Made by a program: the position numbers and the translations under genes
Shown: piece after piece, positions 1-8,307 of the stretch
How positions within the stretch are numbered: position 1 is the first letter of the stretch
How the letters are laid out: every line of letters begins with the position of its first letter
Origin: Oscillospiraceae bacterium
GTDB taxonomy: Bacteria > Bacillota > Clostridia > Oscillospirales > Ruminococcaceae
DNA: 64,000 bases
Assembly: GCA_017887325.1 (NCBI GenBank)
Contig: JAGHIE010000012.1
Coordinates: 28,091-92,090, forward strand
Direction: 5' to 3'
The notes under the pieces: generated by a model
Databases searched by the model: none
What the model was told of the DNA's origin: nothing
The model's input: the letters and a program-made list of their open reading frames with translations, nothing else

Positions 1-1565
1 TTTAATGTTTTTTCACATTGGAAAATCATTTGGTCAGCATTGTTTCTAACATCAACTTCTTCTTTACGTTTTTTATCTTCAGCAGCAAATGCTTCAGCTT
101 CTTTAACAGCTTTATCAATATCTTCTTTAGACATATTTGTAGAAGAAGTAATTGTAATTTGTTGTTCTTTACCTGTACCTAAATCTTTAGCAGATACATG
201 AACGATACCGTTAGCGTCAATATCAAAAGTAACTTCGATTTGTGGAATACCACGAGGAGCAGCTGGAATACCATCTAATCTAAACATACCTAAAGATTTG
301 TTATCTTTAGCAAATTCTCTTTCACCTTGTAGGATATGAATATCAACTGATGTTTGGTTATCAGCAGCTGTTGAGTAAACTTGAGATTTTTTAGTTGGTA
401 TAGTTGTATTTCTTTCGATCATTTTTGTGCAAACGCCACCTAATGTTTCGATACCTAAAGATAGAGGAGTAACGTCTAATAGTAATAGACCTTTAACTTC
501 GCCACCTAATACACCACCTTGGATAGCAGCACCAATAGCAACACATTCGTCAGGGTTGATACCTTTGAATGGTTCTTTACCAATAATATTTTTAACAGCT
601 TCTTGAACAGCTGGAATACGGCTAGAACCACCAACCATTAATACTTTATCTAAATCAGAAGTAGATAAACCTGAATCTGATAATGCTTGACGAACAGGAC
701 CCATTGTAGCTTCAACTAAATCAGATGTTAATTCATTAAATTTAGCTCTTGTTAAAGTTAAATCCATGTGTTTAGGACCTGTAGCATCAGCTGTAATGAA
801 TGGTAAGTTGATTTGAGAAGAAGTTGTGTTTGATAATTCTATTTTAGCTTTTTCAGCGGCTTCTTTTAATCTTTGCATAGCCATATTGTCAGCGCTTAAA
901 TCAATACCATTTTCTTTTTTGAATTCAGAAACTAAGAAATCAATAATTCTTTGGTCAAAGTCGTCACCGCCTAAGTGGTTGTTACCAGCAGTAGCTAAAA
1001 CTTCTTGTACACCGTCACCCATTTCAATGATAGAAACGTCGAATGTACCACCACCTAAGTCGTATACCATGATTTTTTGTTCTTGTTCTTTATCAGCACC
1101 ATAAGCTAAAGCAGCAGCTGTTGGTTCGTTGATAATACGTTTAACATCTAAACCAGCAATTTTACCAGCATCTTTAGTTGCTTGTCTTTGAGCGTCTGTG
1201 AAGTAAGCAGGAACTGTGATAACAGCTTCTGTAACTGGTTCACCTAAATAACTTTCAGCATCTGCTTTTAATTTTTGTAAAATCATAGCAGAAATTTCTT
1301 GTGGTGAGAATTTTTTATCATCTATTGTAACTTTGTAATCACTACCCATATGTCTTTTTATAGAAGATATTGTTCTGTCATGGTTAGTAACTGCTTGTCT
1401 TTTAGCAACTTGACCTACTAATCTTTCACCTGTTTTTGCAAAAGCAACAACAGAAGGAGTAGTTCTAGCACCTTCAGAGTTAGCAATAACAACTGCTTCT
1501 CCACCTTCCATAACTGATACGCAAGAGTTTGTTGTACCTAAGTCAATACCTATAATTTTTCCCAT
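1..1565 (-). CDS. dnaK: Chaperone protein DnaK (Hsp70), C-terminus cut by window edge
   Basis: ATP-dependent cytosolic chaperone that folds nascent and stress-damaged proteins with GrpE and DnaJ. 521 codons are visible, starting from the ATG at 1565 with an AGGAGG site just upstream. The N-terminus reads [20 protein letters not shown], the Hsp70 phosphate-1 signature, and the nucleotide-binding domain and most of the substrate-binding domain follow. Against the usual length of about 610 residues, roughly the last 90 (the helical lid) lie beyond position 1. It is the last visible gene of hrcA-grpE-dnaK, 63 bases after grpE, with no terminator between them, so it is presumably expressed from the CIRCE-controlled promoter before hrcA. 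dnaJ would be expected next but is outside the window. Confidence 0.97.
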   Translation of the reverse strand, partial: MGKIIGIDLGTTNSCVSVMEGGEAVVIANSEGARTTPSVVAFAKTGERLVGQVAKRQAVTNHDRTISSIKRHMGSDYKVTIDDKKFSPQEISAMILQKLKADAESYLGEPVTEAVITVPAYFTDAQRQATKDAGKIAGLDVKRIINEPTAAALAYGADKEQEQKIMVYDLGGGTFDVSIIEMGDGVQEVLATAGNNHLGGDDFDQRIIDFLVSEFKKENGIDLSADNMAMQRLKEAAEKAKIELSNTTSSQINLPFITADATGPKHMDLTLTRAKFNELTSDLVEATMGPVRQALSDSGLSTSDLDKVLMVGGSSRIPAVQEAVKNIIGKEPFKGINPDECVAIGAAIQGGVLGGEVKGLLLLDVTPLSLGIETLGGVCTKMIERNTTIPTKKSQVYSTAADNQTSVDIHILQGEREFAKDNKSLGMFRLDGIPAAPRGIPQIEVTFDIDANGIVHVSAKDLGTGKEQQITITSSTNMSKEDIDKAVKEAEAFAAEDKKRKEEVDVRNNADQMIFQCEKTL

Positions 1566-1628
1566 AATAATTGCCTCCTAAAAATTTTCAAATTTATTAA
1601 AATATAAGATAATTGTTTAAATTTATAT

Positions 1629-2174
1629 TTAAGGATTTGCCACAACAACCATTGAGTGACGAATAACCTTATCACCTATTTTATAACCTTTTTGGAATAC
1701 TTGACAAACTGTATTTTCTCCAAAGTTTTCATCTACTACTTGATTAACTGCGTTGTGTAACTCTGGATTAAAAGGAGCATTCAATGCTTCAATTTCTTCA
1801 ACACCTAATTTTGATAAAGTATCTTTAAATTGATTGAATATCATTTCAACACCTTTTTTAAATGTTTCATCTGAACATTCAGTATCTAAAGCTCTTTCAA
1901 AATTATCAATAACTCCTAAAATTTGTTCTACACAATTTGTTTTCGCATAAGTATAAAGTTCATCTTTTTCTTTAGCAGTTCTCTTTTTAAAATTATCAAA
2001 TTCTGCCATTTGACGAAGAACTTTATTTTTTAATTCTTCATTTTCTTCTTTTAATTTTTTCATCTCCTCATTTTCTTGAGGTTCTTCATTAACTTCTTGT
2101 GTTGTTTCTTCTGGATTAACAACTTCTTCCTCTTTTATGTTTTCTGTATCTATGTTTTTATTATCTTTAGGCAT
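1629..2174 (-). CDS. grpE: Nucleotide exchange factor GrpE
   Basis: GrpE releases ADP from DnaK and so resets the Hsp70 cycle. The 181-residue protein has the family layout. Residues 1-40 are a Glu/Asn-rich disordered tail, about 40-90 form a long coiled coil containing the MAEFDNFKKRTAKEKDE block, and the C-terminal beta domain contains HNAVNQ and ends in GDKVIRHSMVVVANP, close to the family's C-terminal signature. Start ATG at 2174 has an AAAGGTAGGGA site. It lies 12 bases after hrcA and 63 before dnaK, in the standard heat-shock operon order. No oddity seen. Confidence 0.97.
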   Translation of the reverse strand: MPKDNKNIDTENIKEEEVVNPEETTQEVNEEPQENEEMKKLKEENEELKNKVLRQMAEFDNFKKRTAKEKDELYTYAKTNCVEQILGVIDNFERALDTECSDETFKKGVEMIFNQFKDTLSKLGVEEIEALNAPFNPELHNAVNQVVDENFGENTVCQVFQKGYKIGDKVIRHSMVVVANP

Positions 2175-2186
2175 TTTTATAAATCC

Positions 2187-3224
2187 CTACCTTTCTTTCT
2201 CATCTGAATCTTCAATGACCTGTGACAACATTTTAGTTACACTTTCTGATAAATATTTCATATATGGTATAACTTTGGCATAATCCAATCTCAAAGGACC
2301 TATCACACCAAATGAGCCACCCAGTTCATCTCCTATTTGATAAGGAGCCATAATCATAGATGAATTAGTAACTGTAAAATTATCATTTTCTTTACCAAAT
2401 ACAACTTGAAGTCCACTAAAAGCACTTGCAAGTAAATGTGATAGTTCTTGTTTTTCATTAAAAAATCTAACTGCTTCAACACTATCTATATCACTTTGTT
2501 CTAATAGCTTTTGTTCTCCACTAACTTGAATATTGTCTTTTGAAAATTCTTCGCTCAATTCATAAACGGCATATAGCAAAGGAGAAAGTGAAATCATATA
2601 ACTTCCTAAAGCAACAGCTAAATTTTGTAACATTGCAGGAGTTAAATTTTCAATATTTTTTCCTTTAAGATTTTCATTAATAAACTTAGTAAAGAACCCT
2701 AATTGTTCATTTGATAAGTCAAATTCCAATCTACAAATTTTATTTTTTATATCACCAGTTGATGTTATCATTAACAAGGCATATAATTTTTTCCCAGCTG
2801 GTATAACTTCAACTCTAGTTATTACCGAAAACTGTAACATATTAGTTGAATTGACAACTGCCAAACCAGTTGCATCGGACAATACTTCAATAGCATTTTC
2901 TAATACTGTTTGAGCAGTGCCACCACCAGCTAATAGCTGACTATCTATTTTTTGTTTTTCTTCTTCTGAAAGAGTTTCGGGATTCATCAGCTTTTCTATA
3001 TACATTCTATAACCTAAGTAAGAAGGTATTCTACCTGCAGATGTATGAGGTTGTTGTAAAAATCCCATTTTTTCCAGAGCTGCCATATCATTTCTTATGG
3101 TAGCGGAAGAAACATTTAAATTAAAGTTTTCGATAATCGTTTTTGAGCCAACTGGTTCACCAGTTTTAATGTATTCATCAACAACTATTGATAACACATT
3201 CATTTTTCTTTGGTCAAGTTTCAC
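2187..3224 (-). CDS. hrcA: Heat-inducible transcription repressor HrcA
   Basis: HrcA represses class I heat-shock genes by binding CIRCE; its activity is known to depend on GroEL. The 345-residue protein has an N-terminal winged helix (about 1-75, with SSATIRNDMAALEKMGFL as the recognition region and the HTSAGRIPS loop), then the GAF-like domain. The start codon is GTG at 3224, preceded by AAGGAAGTGA. It is first in the operon with grpE and dnaK. A perfect CIRCE lies 68 bases upstream, just downstream of the promoter, so the gene is very likely autoregulated. Confidence 0.97.
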   Translation of the reverse strand: MKLDQRKMNVLSIVVDEYIKTGEPVGSKTIIENFNLNVSSATIRNDMAALEKMGFLQQPHTSAGRIPSYLGYRMYIEKLMNPETLSEEEKQKIDSQLLAGGGTAQTVLENAIEVLSDATGLAVVNSTNMLQFSVITRVEVIPAGKKLYALLMITSTGDIKNKICRLEFDLSNEQLGFFTKFINENLKGKNIENLTPAMLQNLAVALGSYMISLSPLLYAVYELSEEFSKDNIQVSGEQKLLEQSDIDSVEAVRFFNEKQELSHLLASAFSGLQVVFGKENDNFTVTNSSMIMAPYQIGDELGGSFGVIGPLRLDYAKVIPYMKYLSESVTKMLSQVIEDSDEKER

Positions 3225-3291
3225 GATTAATCACTTCCTTAATTTGTTATGTAGCACTCCTTTATTAAATACTATATTGTTTTGCTATCAT

Positions 3292-3318
3292 TTAGCACTC
3301 TATATCCTTGAGTGCTAA
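3292..3318. promoter_or_regulatory. CIRCE operator of the hrcA operon
   Basis: Perfect consensus CIRCE: TTAGCACTC, nine-base spacer, GAGTGCTAA. It lies immediately downstream of the -10 element of the hrcA promoter, the classic position for HrcA repression. Partial half-sites also occur at 3252-3259 (TAGCACTC) and around 3351-3357 (AGTGCTA, overlapping the -35), so extra HrcA contacts are possible. Confidence 0.97.
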
Positions 3319-3322
3319 GTAT

Positions 3323-3351
3323 AATTTACCACTATTAAAGATTATTGTCAA
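3323..3351 (-). promoter_or_regulatory. SigA-type promoter of hrcA-grpE-dnaK
   Basis: On the minus strand TTGACA (3346-3351) is followed after 17 bases by TAAATT (3323-3328). The perfect -35 and spacing, and the CIRCE just downstream, support this as the heat-shock operon promoter. The -10 matches four of six consensus bases. Confidence 0.8.
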
Positions 3352-3486
3352 GTGCTATTTTATTTATTTTTGTAAATTAAATATAAACAAATTATTATCT
3401 TAATTAATTATTATAAATTATTATTTTAATTAAATCTAATTTATGTTACAATAATTACTATAATATTAATAAAGGTGGATATATCA

Positions 3487-3993
3487 ATGGAAAAAGTTAT
3501 ACTCAAATCTGATTTTACAAAAGATGATTTTATAAAAATTTCTTTATTTAACATATATTTTAGAAAACCAATAATGTTTATCTTATCAATTGTGGTTTTT
3601 ATTTTAGGAATTGTAACATTATTTCCAATAATTCCTTTTTTATTTTCACCAATATTTGGTACAATATTCTTTATCTATCCATTAGTTGTATTTGCTATGG
3701 CACTATTTAAAATAAATAAAAGCATTAAACTAAATAATTTAACTGACCCAACATATCAAACTGTTACAATTGATGATGAAGGAATATACTGCAAAAAATA
3801 TAGCAAAGAAAACAACTTTTCTTGGGCAGATATAAAAGAAGTTTATGAAACTAAAAACTATTTAATACTATATACAAGTAAAACAACTATTGTGGGATTA
3901 CCAAAAAGAAATATAAAAAATGATGAATTATACTATATTAGAAATATCGTAGTTAATAAGTTATCTTCCAAAAATTATAGAATAAAAAAATAG
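3487..3993 (+). CDS. YcxB-like membrane protein
   Basis: Protein of about 168 residues with two adjacent hydrophobic segments (about residues 30-50 and 55-75, the second rich in Phe/Ile/Pro), followed by a cytosolic domain that resembles the YcxB-like C-terminal family: an ...TVTIDDEGIYCKK... strand, a Trp (FSWADIKEVYETK), then a strand pair ending in a VGLPKRN turn. The function of the family is not established. I chose the ATG at 3487 because AAAGGTGG lies 8 bases upstream; a GTG at 3475 is part of that site. It is a lone gene, transcribed away from the heat-shock operon, ending in a bidirectional terminator. Membrane topology and domain are inferred from the sequence alone. Confidence 0.7.
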   Translation: MEKVILKSDFTKDDFIKISLFNIYFRKPIMFILSIVVFILGIVTLFPIIPFLFSPIFGTIFFIYPLVVFAMALFKINKSIKLNNLTDPTYQTVTIDDEGIYCKKYSKENNFSWADIKEVYETKNYLILYTSKTTIVGLPKRNIKNDELYYIRNIVVNKLSSKNYRIKK

Positions 3994-4017
3994 TATCCAT
4001 AAGGATACTATTTTTTT
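3984..4017. terminator. Bidirectional terminator between convergent genes
   Basis: Hairpin TAGTATCC-ataa-GGATACTA (3991-4010) with seven A before and seven T after, so it can act on both strands. It covers the 3' end of the YcxB-like gene and overlaps the stop region of the convergent minus-strand gene. Confidence 0.85.
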
Positions 4018-4541
4018 CGTTTTATAACTTCTATATTCTTAATCTCTAACAAGTCTTGATTATCAATATATTGATTTCCTTCATCAAAAAAGAAAGTTTC
4101 AGGATATATTTCTCCTTTTTTCTGTCCTAATGTAAAATGTACTATTCCTTCATCACCAATATATCTAAATAATATATATCTAGTTTCTTTTAATCTTGTT
4201 TTATATAATAATTTATAATTAAAATCCACTATTACCTTGCTCTCTTTTGACAGCATTATCGGTAAATAATGAAAATATTTAAATCTATTTTCTATTTTAT
4301 CAAAATGAACACTCTTTATTATTTTTTTATGAGTAATTTTTCCATTACATATATTTTTAAAAACCATCGTAGGAGAATTTCTTAGTATAGTTATATCTGT
4401 AAGTTTATGTAAACCCAACAAGTGATAAAAGTTTTTCTTCTCAAAATAAACTTTGATTTTTACACCATTCTCCAAAGTAATGTAATAATCTTTTTTCATT
4501 AACTTTAAATATATACTCAAACAATCCTTTAGTGTGTTCAT
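4008..4541 (-). CDS. PBECR4-like putative nuclease domain protein
   Basis: 177-residue protein resembling the PBECR4 family (phage Barnase-EndoU-ColicinE5/D-RelE-like nuclease 4). The visible family-like features are the N-terminal LENGVKIKVYFEKKNFYHLL stretch followed by GLHKLTD, the central NGKITHKKI block, the IDNKY-like YIGDEGIVHFTLG strand pair and the C-terminal YPETFFFDEGNQYI. PBECR domains are predicted metal-independent RNases found in phages and polymorphic toxin contexts, but biochemical proof is limited. Here it stands alone: no antitoxin-sized partner overlaps it and no signal peptide or secretion domain is seen. The assignment is by motif memory only, so a general conserved-hypothetical call remains possible. 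Confidence 0.6.
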   Translation of the reverse strand: MNTLKDCLSIYLKLMKKDYYITLENGVKIKVYFEKKNFYHLLGLHKLTDITILRNSPTMVFKNICNGKITHKKIIKSVHFDKIENRFKYFHYLPIMLSKESKVIVDFNYKLLYKTRLKETRYILFRYIGDEGIVHFTLGQKKGEIYPETFFFDEGNQYIDNQDLLEIKNIEVIKRKK

Positions 4542-4550
4542 TATTTATTC

Positions 4551-4585
4551 TCCTAAAAATAAAGACACTTCATTTTGAAGTGTCT
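4551..4585 (-). terminator. Terminator-like hairpin upstream of the PBECR4-like gene
   Basis: Stem AGACACTTCA / TGAAGTGTCT (4563-4572 and 4576-4585) with a three-base loop. Read on the minus strand it is followed by TTTATTTTTA, so it probably terminates yebC transcripts, and it separates yebC from the downstream gene. Confidence 0.7.
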
Positions 4586-4756
4586 AAATTTCAAAGTTTG
4601 TTGTATATTTTTAAATAGTTGACACAGGCTCAATATACAAACCCTCCAGAACCTCAATACTCACTCGTCAACAAAGCGATATACATCACAGGCTACACAA
4701 GGAATACTCCTTGTATTTATATTATATACCAAAGTAGTAAAAAAATCAATACTTTT
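4586..4756. other. Non-coding gap after yebC with less AT-rich patch
   Basis: About 170 bases without a convincing gene. Positions 4615-4715 are clearly less AT-rich than the surroundings. They hold a direct repeat ACAGGCT (4624-4630 and 4688-4694), an inverted pair GTTGAC (4619 region) and GTCAAC (4667 region), and a short hairpin ACAAGGA-atac-TCCTTGT near 4697-4714. It could be a degraded sequence or part of the yebC 3' UTR; nothing identifies it. Confidence 0.4.
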
Positions 4757-5491
4757 TTATTCTTCTTCAGGCATTTCCCAGTTATGGAAAACATTTTGAA
4801 CATCATCGTTATCTTCTAACATATCTAAAAGTAAATTCATTTTTTTGATATGTTCTTCATCTGTTAAAGTTGTATATGTACTTGGAACTTGTGCAACTTC
4901 AGAAGAAACTACTTTATAACCTTTGTTTTCAAAATATTCTCTAACTTGACCACAATCATTTGGAGCTGTTTCCATTTCTACTGTTTCATCAGTAAATTCA
5001 AAATCATCAACACCAGCTTCCATGCAATCTTCCATTACTTTTTCTTCATCTAATCCGTCATTTTCTAATATAATGATACCTTTTTTAGTGAACATATAAG
5101 ATACACAACCAGTTGTACCTAAATTTCCACCAAATTTATCAAAGTAGTGTCTAACATCACCAGCTGTACGGTTTTTATTATCTGTTAAAGCTTCAACTAT
5201 AACAGCAACACCATTAGGACCATATCCTTCATAAACCATTGTTTCGTAATGATTTTTATCGCCTTCACCAGCAGCTTTTTTGATAACTCTATCTATATTA
5301 TCATTTGGAACATTGTTTTGTTTAGCTTTTGCGATTAAATCTCTTAATTTACTATTAGAAGCTGGGTCTGGACCACCTTCTTTAACACAAACCATAATTT
5401 CTCTACCGATTTTTGTAAAAACTTTAGCTCTTTGAGCATCTGTTTTACCTTTTTTATGCATTATATTTTTCCATTTTGAATGTCCTGACAT
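4757..5491 (-). CDS. yebC: YebC/PmpR family protein
   Basis: 244-residue member of the YebC/PmpR family, historically annotated as a DNA-binding transcriptional regulator; recent work on family members points to a role in translation elongation at difficult motifs. The diagnostic start MSGHSKWKNIMHKKGKTDAQ is intact, followed by KIGREI, NTGxRH-like KNRTAGDVRHYFDKFGGNLG and GCVSYMF. I set the start at the ATG at 5491, with AAAGG about nine bases upstream, rather than an in-frame codon at 5518, because family members begin at MSGHSKW. It stands alone here; ruvC, its frequent neighbour in other bacteria, is not adjacent. Confidence 0.93.
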   Translation of the reverse strand: MSGHSKWKNIMHKKGKTDAQRAKVFTKIGREIMVCVKEGGPDPASNSKLRDLIAKAKQNNVPNDNIDRVIKKAAGEGDKNHYETMVYEGYGPNGVAVIVEALTDNKNRTAGDVRHYFDKFGGNLGTTGCVSYMFTKKGIIILENDGLDEEKVMEDCMEAGVDDFEFTDETVEMETAPNDCGQVREYFENKGYKVVSSEVAQVPSTYTTLTDEEHIKKMNLLLDMLEDNDDVQNVFHNWEMPEEE

Positions 5492-5588
5492 TAATATCAA
5501 CCTTTCTAATTCAAACATACTTATATTAAATTATACATTATAAATTTAATTTTTTCAAGTTTTAAAAATTCCAATATTTAGTAAGTAT

Positions 5589-5649
5589 ATGACAATAAAA
5601 CTATCATATAATACTATTGTCAGCAAAATTAAAACAATTTTTACTGACA
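5589..5649 (+). promoter_or_regulatory. Candidate promoter embedded in TGACA/TGTCA dyads
   Basis: Upstream of the 49-residue gene, TGACAATA (5590-5597) and TATTGTCA (5615-5622) form a perfect inverted repeat with a 17-base spacer. It straddles ATGACA (5589-5594) and TACTAT (5612-5617), spaced 17 bases as -35 and -10; TATAAT also occurs at 5607-5612. A second imperfect inverted repeat follows in the leader (TGTCAGCAAAATT region and AATTTTTACTGACA, to 5649). This looks like an operator for a dimeric regulator overlapping a promoter, or a structured leader; no regulator is identified. Confidence 0.5.
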
Positions 5650-5691
5650 CATATTTTCCAAAAATATCTCACTATCAAGGAGTGTAATATT

Positions 5692-5841
5692 ATGCCAAAG
5701 AATAAAAAATCCTCTAAATTAACATCTATGACTCAACCTATGGATTGTAGAGATGAATCTATGCAACCTAAAACTTCTAATTCTTTATCATCTAAAAAAA
5801 GCTCTAAGTCAAAACCAAATGGATATTCAAACTGTCGTTAA
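5692..5841 (+). CDS. Small basic Ser/Lys-rich protein of unknown function
   Basis: 49-residue protein starting at the ATG at 5692, nine bases after a strong AAGGAGTG site. It is rich in Lys and Ser (KKSSK and SSKKSSKS blocks), has two Cys (residues 19 and 48), no hydrophobic segment and a predicted basic charge. I do not recognise a family. The composition would suit a nucleic-acid-binding or spore-associated small protein, but that is only inference. Support for it being real is the good ribosome binding site, a dyad-flanked promoter upstream and a strong terminator downstream, so it forms a complete single-gene transcription unit. Confidence 0.55.
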   Translation: MPKNKKSSKLTSMTQPMDCRDESMQPKTSNSLSSKKSSKSKPNGYSNCR

Positions 5842-5911
5842 TATAAATTATTAACTCTTTCAATACCTCCATTCAAATAAAACTTATCTATAATATTAAA
5901 GAGTTTCAAAT

Positions 5912-5954
5912 AAAAATGTTCTAATACGAATTAAAATCGTATTAGAACATTTTT
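5912..5954. terminator. Bidirectional terminator, perfect 18-bp stem
   Basis: Arms 5912-5929 and 5937-5954 (AAAAATGTTCTAATACGA and its exact complement) with a 7-base loop. A-rich and T-rich ends allow termination of both the 49-residue gene and the convergent ASCH gene. Confidence 0.92.
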
Positions 5955-6390
5955 ACTTATATACTAATTCAAATTCTTCACAAACAACATCCATATCTTG
6001 TTTAAAATCAATATCATATTCTAAAAGTTCTTTTGTGAAAAATTCTGTATGACCTTGTCTCCAATATTCTAAAGATTTGTCCCCTTCTCCTTCTTTAAAA
6101 GCAAATTCTGAAGAAACTTTATTAAAAGGAACAACTTCTACTTTTACTGTTTTTATGATACATACCGCATCACATTTTGAATTTAATATAACACTATGCT
6201 TTTCTACTTTGGGCAAAGGTTCATTTTCCATCTCATAAAATAAGTGCAAAGAAGATGTAGCAGTCTTATCTCCTTTTATAACCAACTCCACAAGCAAATC
6301 AGAATCAAATCCAAACTCCCATACATCATAATCATTGTGATTAATATTTTCTTTTTGAGAATATTCTTTCCACAATTCTTTATCTGTCAT
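5953..6390 (-). CDS. ASCH domain-containing protein
   Basis: 145-residue protein with an ASCH (ASC-1 homology) beta-barrel fold: WEFGFDSDLLVELVIKGDKT then ATSS, the glycine/lysine turn typical of the domain start, followed by VILNSKCDAVCIIKTVKVEVVPF and the ...EGDKSLEYWRQGH motif near the end. ASCH proteins are thought to bind RNA or modified nucleosides; some bacterial members hydrolyse acylated cytidines. The chosen start is ATG at 6390, with GGAG seven bases upstream; an in-frame TTG at 6405 lies in that site. It follows mrnC by 17 bases and is probably co-transcribed with obgE-mrnC, ending at the 5912-5954 terminator. Confidence 0.8.
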   Translation of the reverse strand: MTDKELWKEYSQKENINHNDYDVWEFGFDSDLLVELVIKGDKTATSSLHLFYEMENEPLPKVEKHSVILNSKCDAVCIIKTVKVEVVPFNKVSSEFAFKEGEGDKSLEYWRQGHTEFFTKELLEYDIDFKQDMDVVCEEFELVYK

Positions 6391-6407
6391 ATTATATAAC
6401 TCCAATA

Positions 6408-6818
6408 TTAATTATTGTCCTTGTCCAAATTTTCCCAAATATATTCAAATAATTCTTTTAATCTATCAATCTTTCCACTTAGATATAAAAACCCAAAAAG
6501 TGTTTCAAATCCTGTTGCCCTGCGATATTCAACTGCATTTGCATTTTTAGGAACATGATTACCATTTGCATTTCTGCCACGCTTAAACATCGCTATTTCT
6601 TCTTCGGTCAACATATCCATTATAAGTTCTATAGCTTTTGATTGCGCACTTGCACAAACCCAGCTAACAGCAGTTTTATGCAGTCTATTTACTGGCATAT
6701 TTGCACTTAATACAATTTTCTCTCTTACCATCATTTCATAAACAACATCACCCATATAAGCTAATCCCAAAGGACTATAAAGCTTAGGGTTAATATCATT
6801 CTGTTTAGGATCTAACAT
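6408..6818 (-). CDS. mrnC: Mini-ribonuclease III
   Basis: 136-residue RNase III catalytic domain without the double-stranded RNA-binding domain. In Bacillus the homologue matures 23S rRNA precursor ends. Visible features are LGLAYMGDVVYEMMVRE (the RNase III signature region with the metal-binding acidic residues), AMFKRGRNANGNHVPKNANA, and EYRRATGFETLFGFLYLSG, all characteristic of MrnC. The start ATG at 6818 has GAGAGGTG. In many Firmicutes mrnC follows cysS; here it follows obgE by 17 bases and precedes the ASCH gene, a ribosome-maturation-flavoured cluster. Confidence 0.93.
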   Translation of the reverse strand: MLDPKQNDINPKLYSPLGLAYMGDVVYEMMVREKIVLSANMPVNRLHKTAVSWVCASAQSKAIELIMDMLTEEEIAMFKRGRNANGNHVPKNANAVEYRRATGFETLFGFLYLSGKIDRLKELFEYIWENLDKDNN

Positions 6819-6835
6819 AAAACTACACCTCTCTA

Positions 6836-8107
6836 TTAATGAACAAAGTCAAATTGGAAACCAGCAATATCAACTGTTTGACCTTCTTCAATTCCCATTT
6901 CTTCTAATTTATCAATAATACCACTATGACGCAATACTCTTTGGAAATATTGTAAAGATTCATAGTCTTCCATATCAGCTGTTGCTAATATAGGTTCTAA
7001 GAAATGAGCATCTACATAATAAATTCCGTCTTCAACAGTAATTTCAAATGAACGATTATCTTTTTCAACAACTCTATTAACTAACATTGGGTCTGCTTCG
7101 TACTCAATAATTGGTGGTAATGTATTTAATTTAGCACCAATAGCTTGTACTAATTCTTTTGTACCCATAGTTGTTACAGCAGAAATTGTAAAGAACTCAT
7201 ATCCTTGTTCTTCTATAAAAGCCTTAAATTCATTTATTTGTTCTTCAGTAGCCATATCTGCTTTATTAGCAACTACTATTTGAGGTCTTTGAGCCAATTC
7301 TTCACTAAATTTTTCTAATTCGTTATTAATAGCTTTAAAGTCATCTATAGGATTTCTACCTTCAACGCCAGAAACATCTACAACATGTACAATTAATCTA
7401 CATCTGTCAACATGTCTTAAAAAATCATGTCCTAGTCCTATACCGTCACTAGCACCTTCAATTAACCCTGGAATATCAGCCATAACAAAACTGCTACCTT
7501 CAGATAATTTTACAACACCTAAAACAGGAGTTAAAGTTGTAAAATGATAGTTAGCGATTTTAGGTTTAGCTGCACTAACAACGCTAATTAAAGTTGATTT
7601 ACCAACATTTGGAAAACCTACTAATCCAACATCTGCAAGCAGTTTTAATTCTAAATCTAATTCAAAACTTTCTCCAGGAGTACCGGGTTTAGCAAATCTA
7701 GGGATTTGTCTTGTAGGAGTAGCAAAATGTTGGTTTCCTGCTCCACCTTTACCACCTTTTGCAACAACTACAGGTTCATTAGATGAAATATCCGCATAAA
7801 TTCTTCCTGTTTCAGGGTCTTTTAACAAAGTACCTCTAGGAACTTTTATAACTAAATCCTCACCACTTTTACCTGAGCATCTTTTACCACTACCATTTTG
7901 GCCATTTTGAGCCACAAATTTTCTTTTATATCTAAAATCTACTAAAGTGGACATATTGTCATCAACAACAAAAACAATATCTCCACCTCTGCCACCGTCT
8001 CCACCGTCTGGACCACCAGCAGCTACATATTTTTCTCTATGGAAAGAAACAGCACCGTTTCCTCCATCACCAGCTTTAATAGTTATTCTAGCTTTATCTA
8101 TAAACAT
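6836..8107 (-). CDS. obgE: GTPase Obg/CgtA
   Basis: Essential ribosome-associated GTPase involved in 50S assembly and stress signalling. 423 residues from the ATG at 8107 (GGTGG seven bases upstream; an in-frame ATG at 8131 would add eight residues not typical of the family). Domains: glycine-rich Obg fold (1-158, MFIDKARITIKAGDGGNG... GGDGGRGGDI), G domain with GFPNVGKST, DIPGL and NKAD, and the C-terminal OCT domain. It lies downstream of the rpmA gene across a terminator and about 200 AT-rich bases, so it probably has its own promoter there. It is followed by mrnC. Confidence 0.97.
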   Translation of the reverse strand: MFIDKARITIKAGDGGNGAVSFHREKYVAAGGPDGGDGGRGGDIVFVVDDNMSTLVDFRYKRKFVAQNGQNGSGKRCSGKSGEDLVIKVPRGTLLKDPETGRIYADISSNEPVVVAKGGKGGAGNQHFATPTRQIPRFAKPGTPGESFELDLELKLLADVGLVGFPNVGKSTLISVVSAAKPKIANYHFTTLTPVLGVVKLSEGSSFVMADIPGLIEGASDGIGLGHDFLRHVDRCRLIVHVVDVSGVEGRNPIDDFKAINNELEKFSEELAQRPQIVVANKADMATEEQINEFKAFIEEQGYEFFTISAVTTMGTKELVQAIGAKLNTLPPIIEYEADPMLVNRVVEKDNRSFEITVEDGIYYVDAHFLEPILATADMEDYESLQYFQRVLRHSGIIDKLEEMGIEEGQTVDIAGFQFDFVH

Positions 8108-8266
8108 ACTTTTACCACCATTTCTCCACATAATTTTATAAAATTAATATATATGTGGTTATATATTAATTATTTTTTGAAAAAACTTGATTAAAATTAA
8201 TAGTAAAATTTGGTGCTTAGTAAAATACCCTTAAATTGATACTTTATTAAACATCAAATTAATAAC

Positions 8267-8294
8267 AAAAAGCGTGCATAATAGCACGCTTTTT
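8267..8294. terminator. Terminator after the rplU-prp-rpmA operon
   Basis: Perfect stem AAAAAGCGTGC / GCACGCTTTTT around ATAATA, 13 bases after the rpmA stop on the minus strand. Symmetric A and T runs make it a strong intrinsic terminator. Confidence 0.92.
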
Positions 8295-8307
8295 AGTTTG
8301 TTATCAA

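Noticed and set aside
3097..3318. Plus-strand open frame antisense to hrcA and CIRCE
   Set aside because: Overlaps the operator and promoter of hrcA and has no site; a shadow.
4619..4819. Plus-strand open frame of 66 codons overlapping yebC
   Set aside because: No ribosome binding site, covers the yebC 3' end antisense and has no family resemblance.
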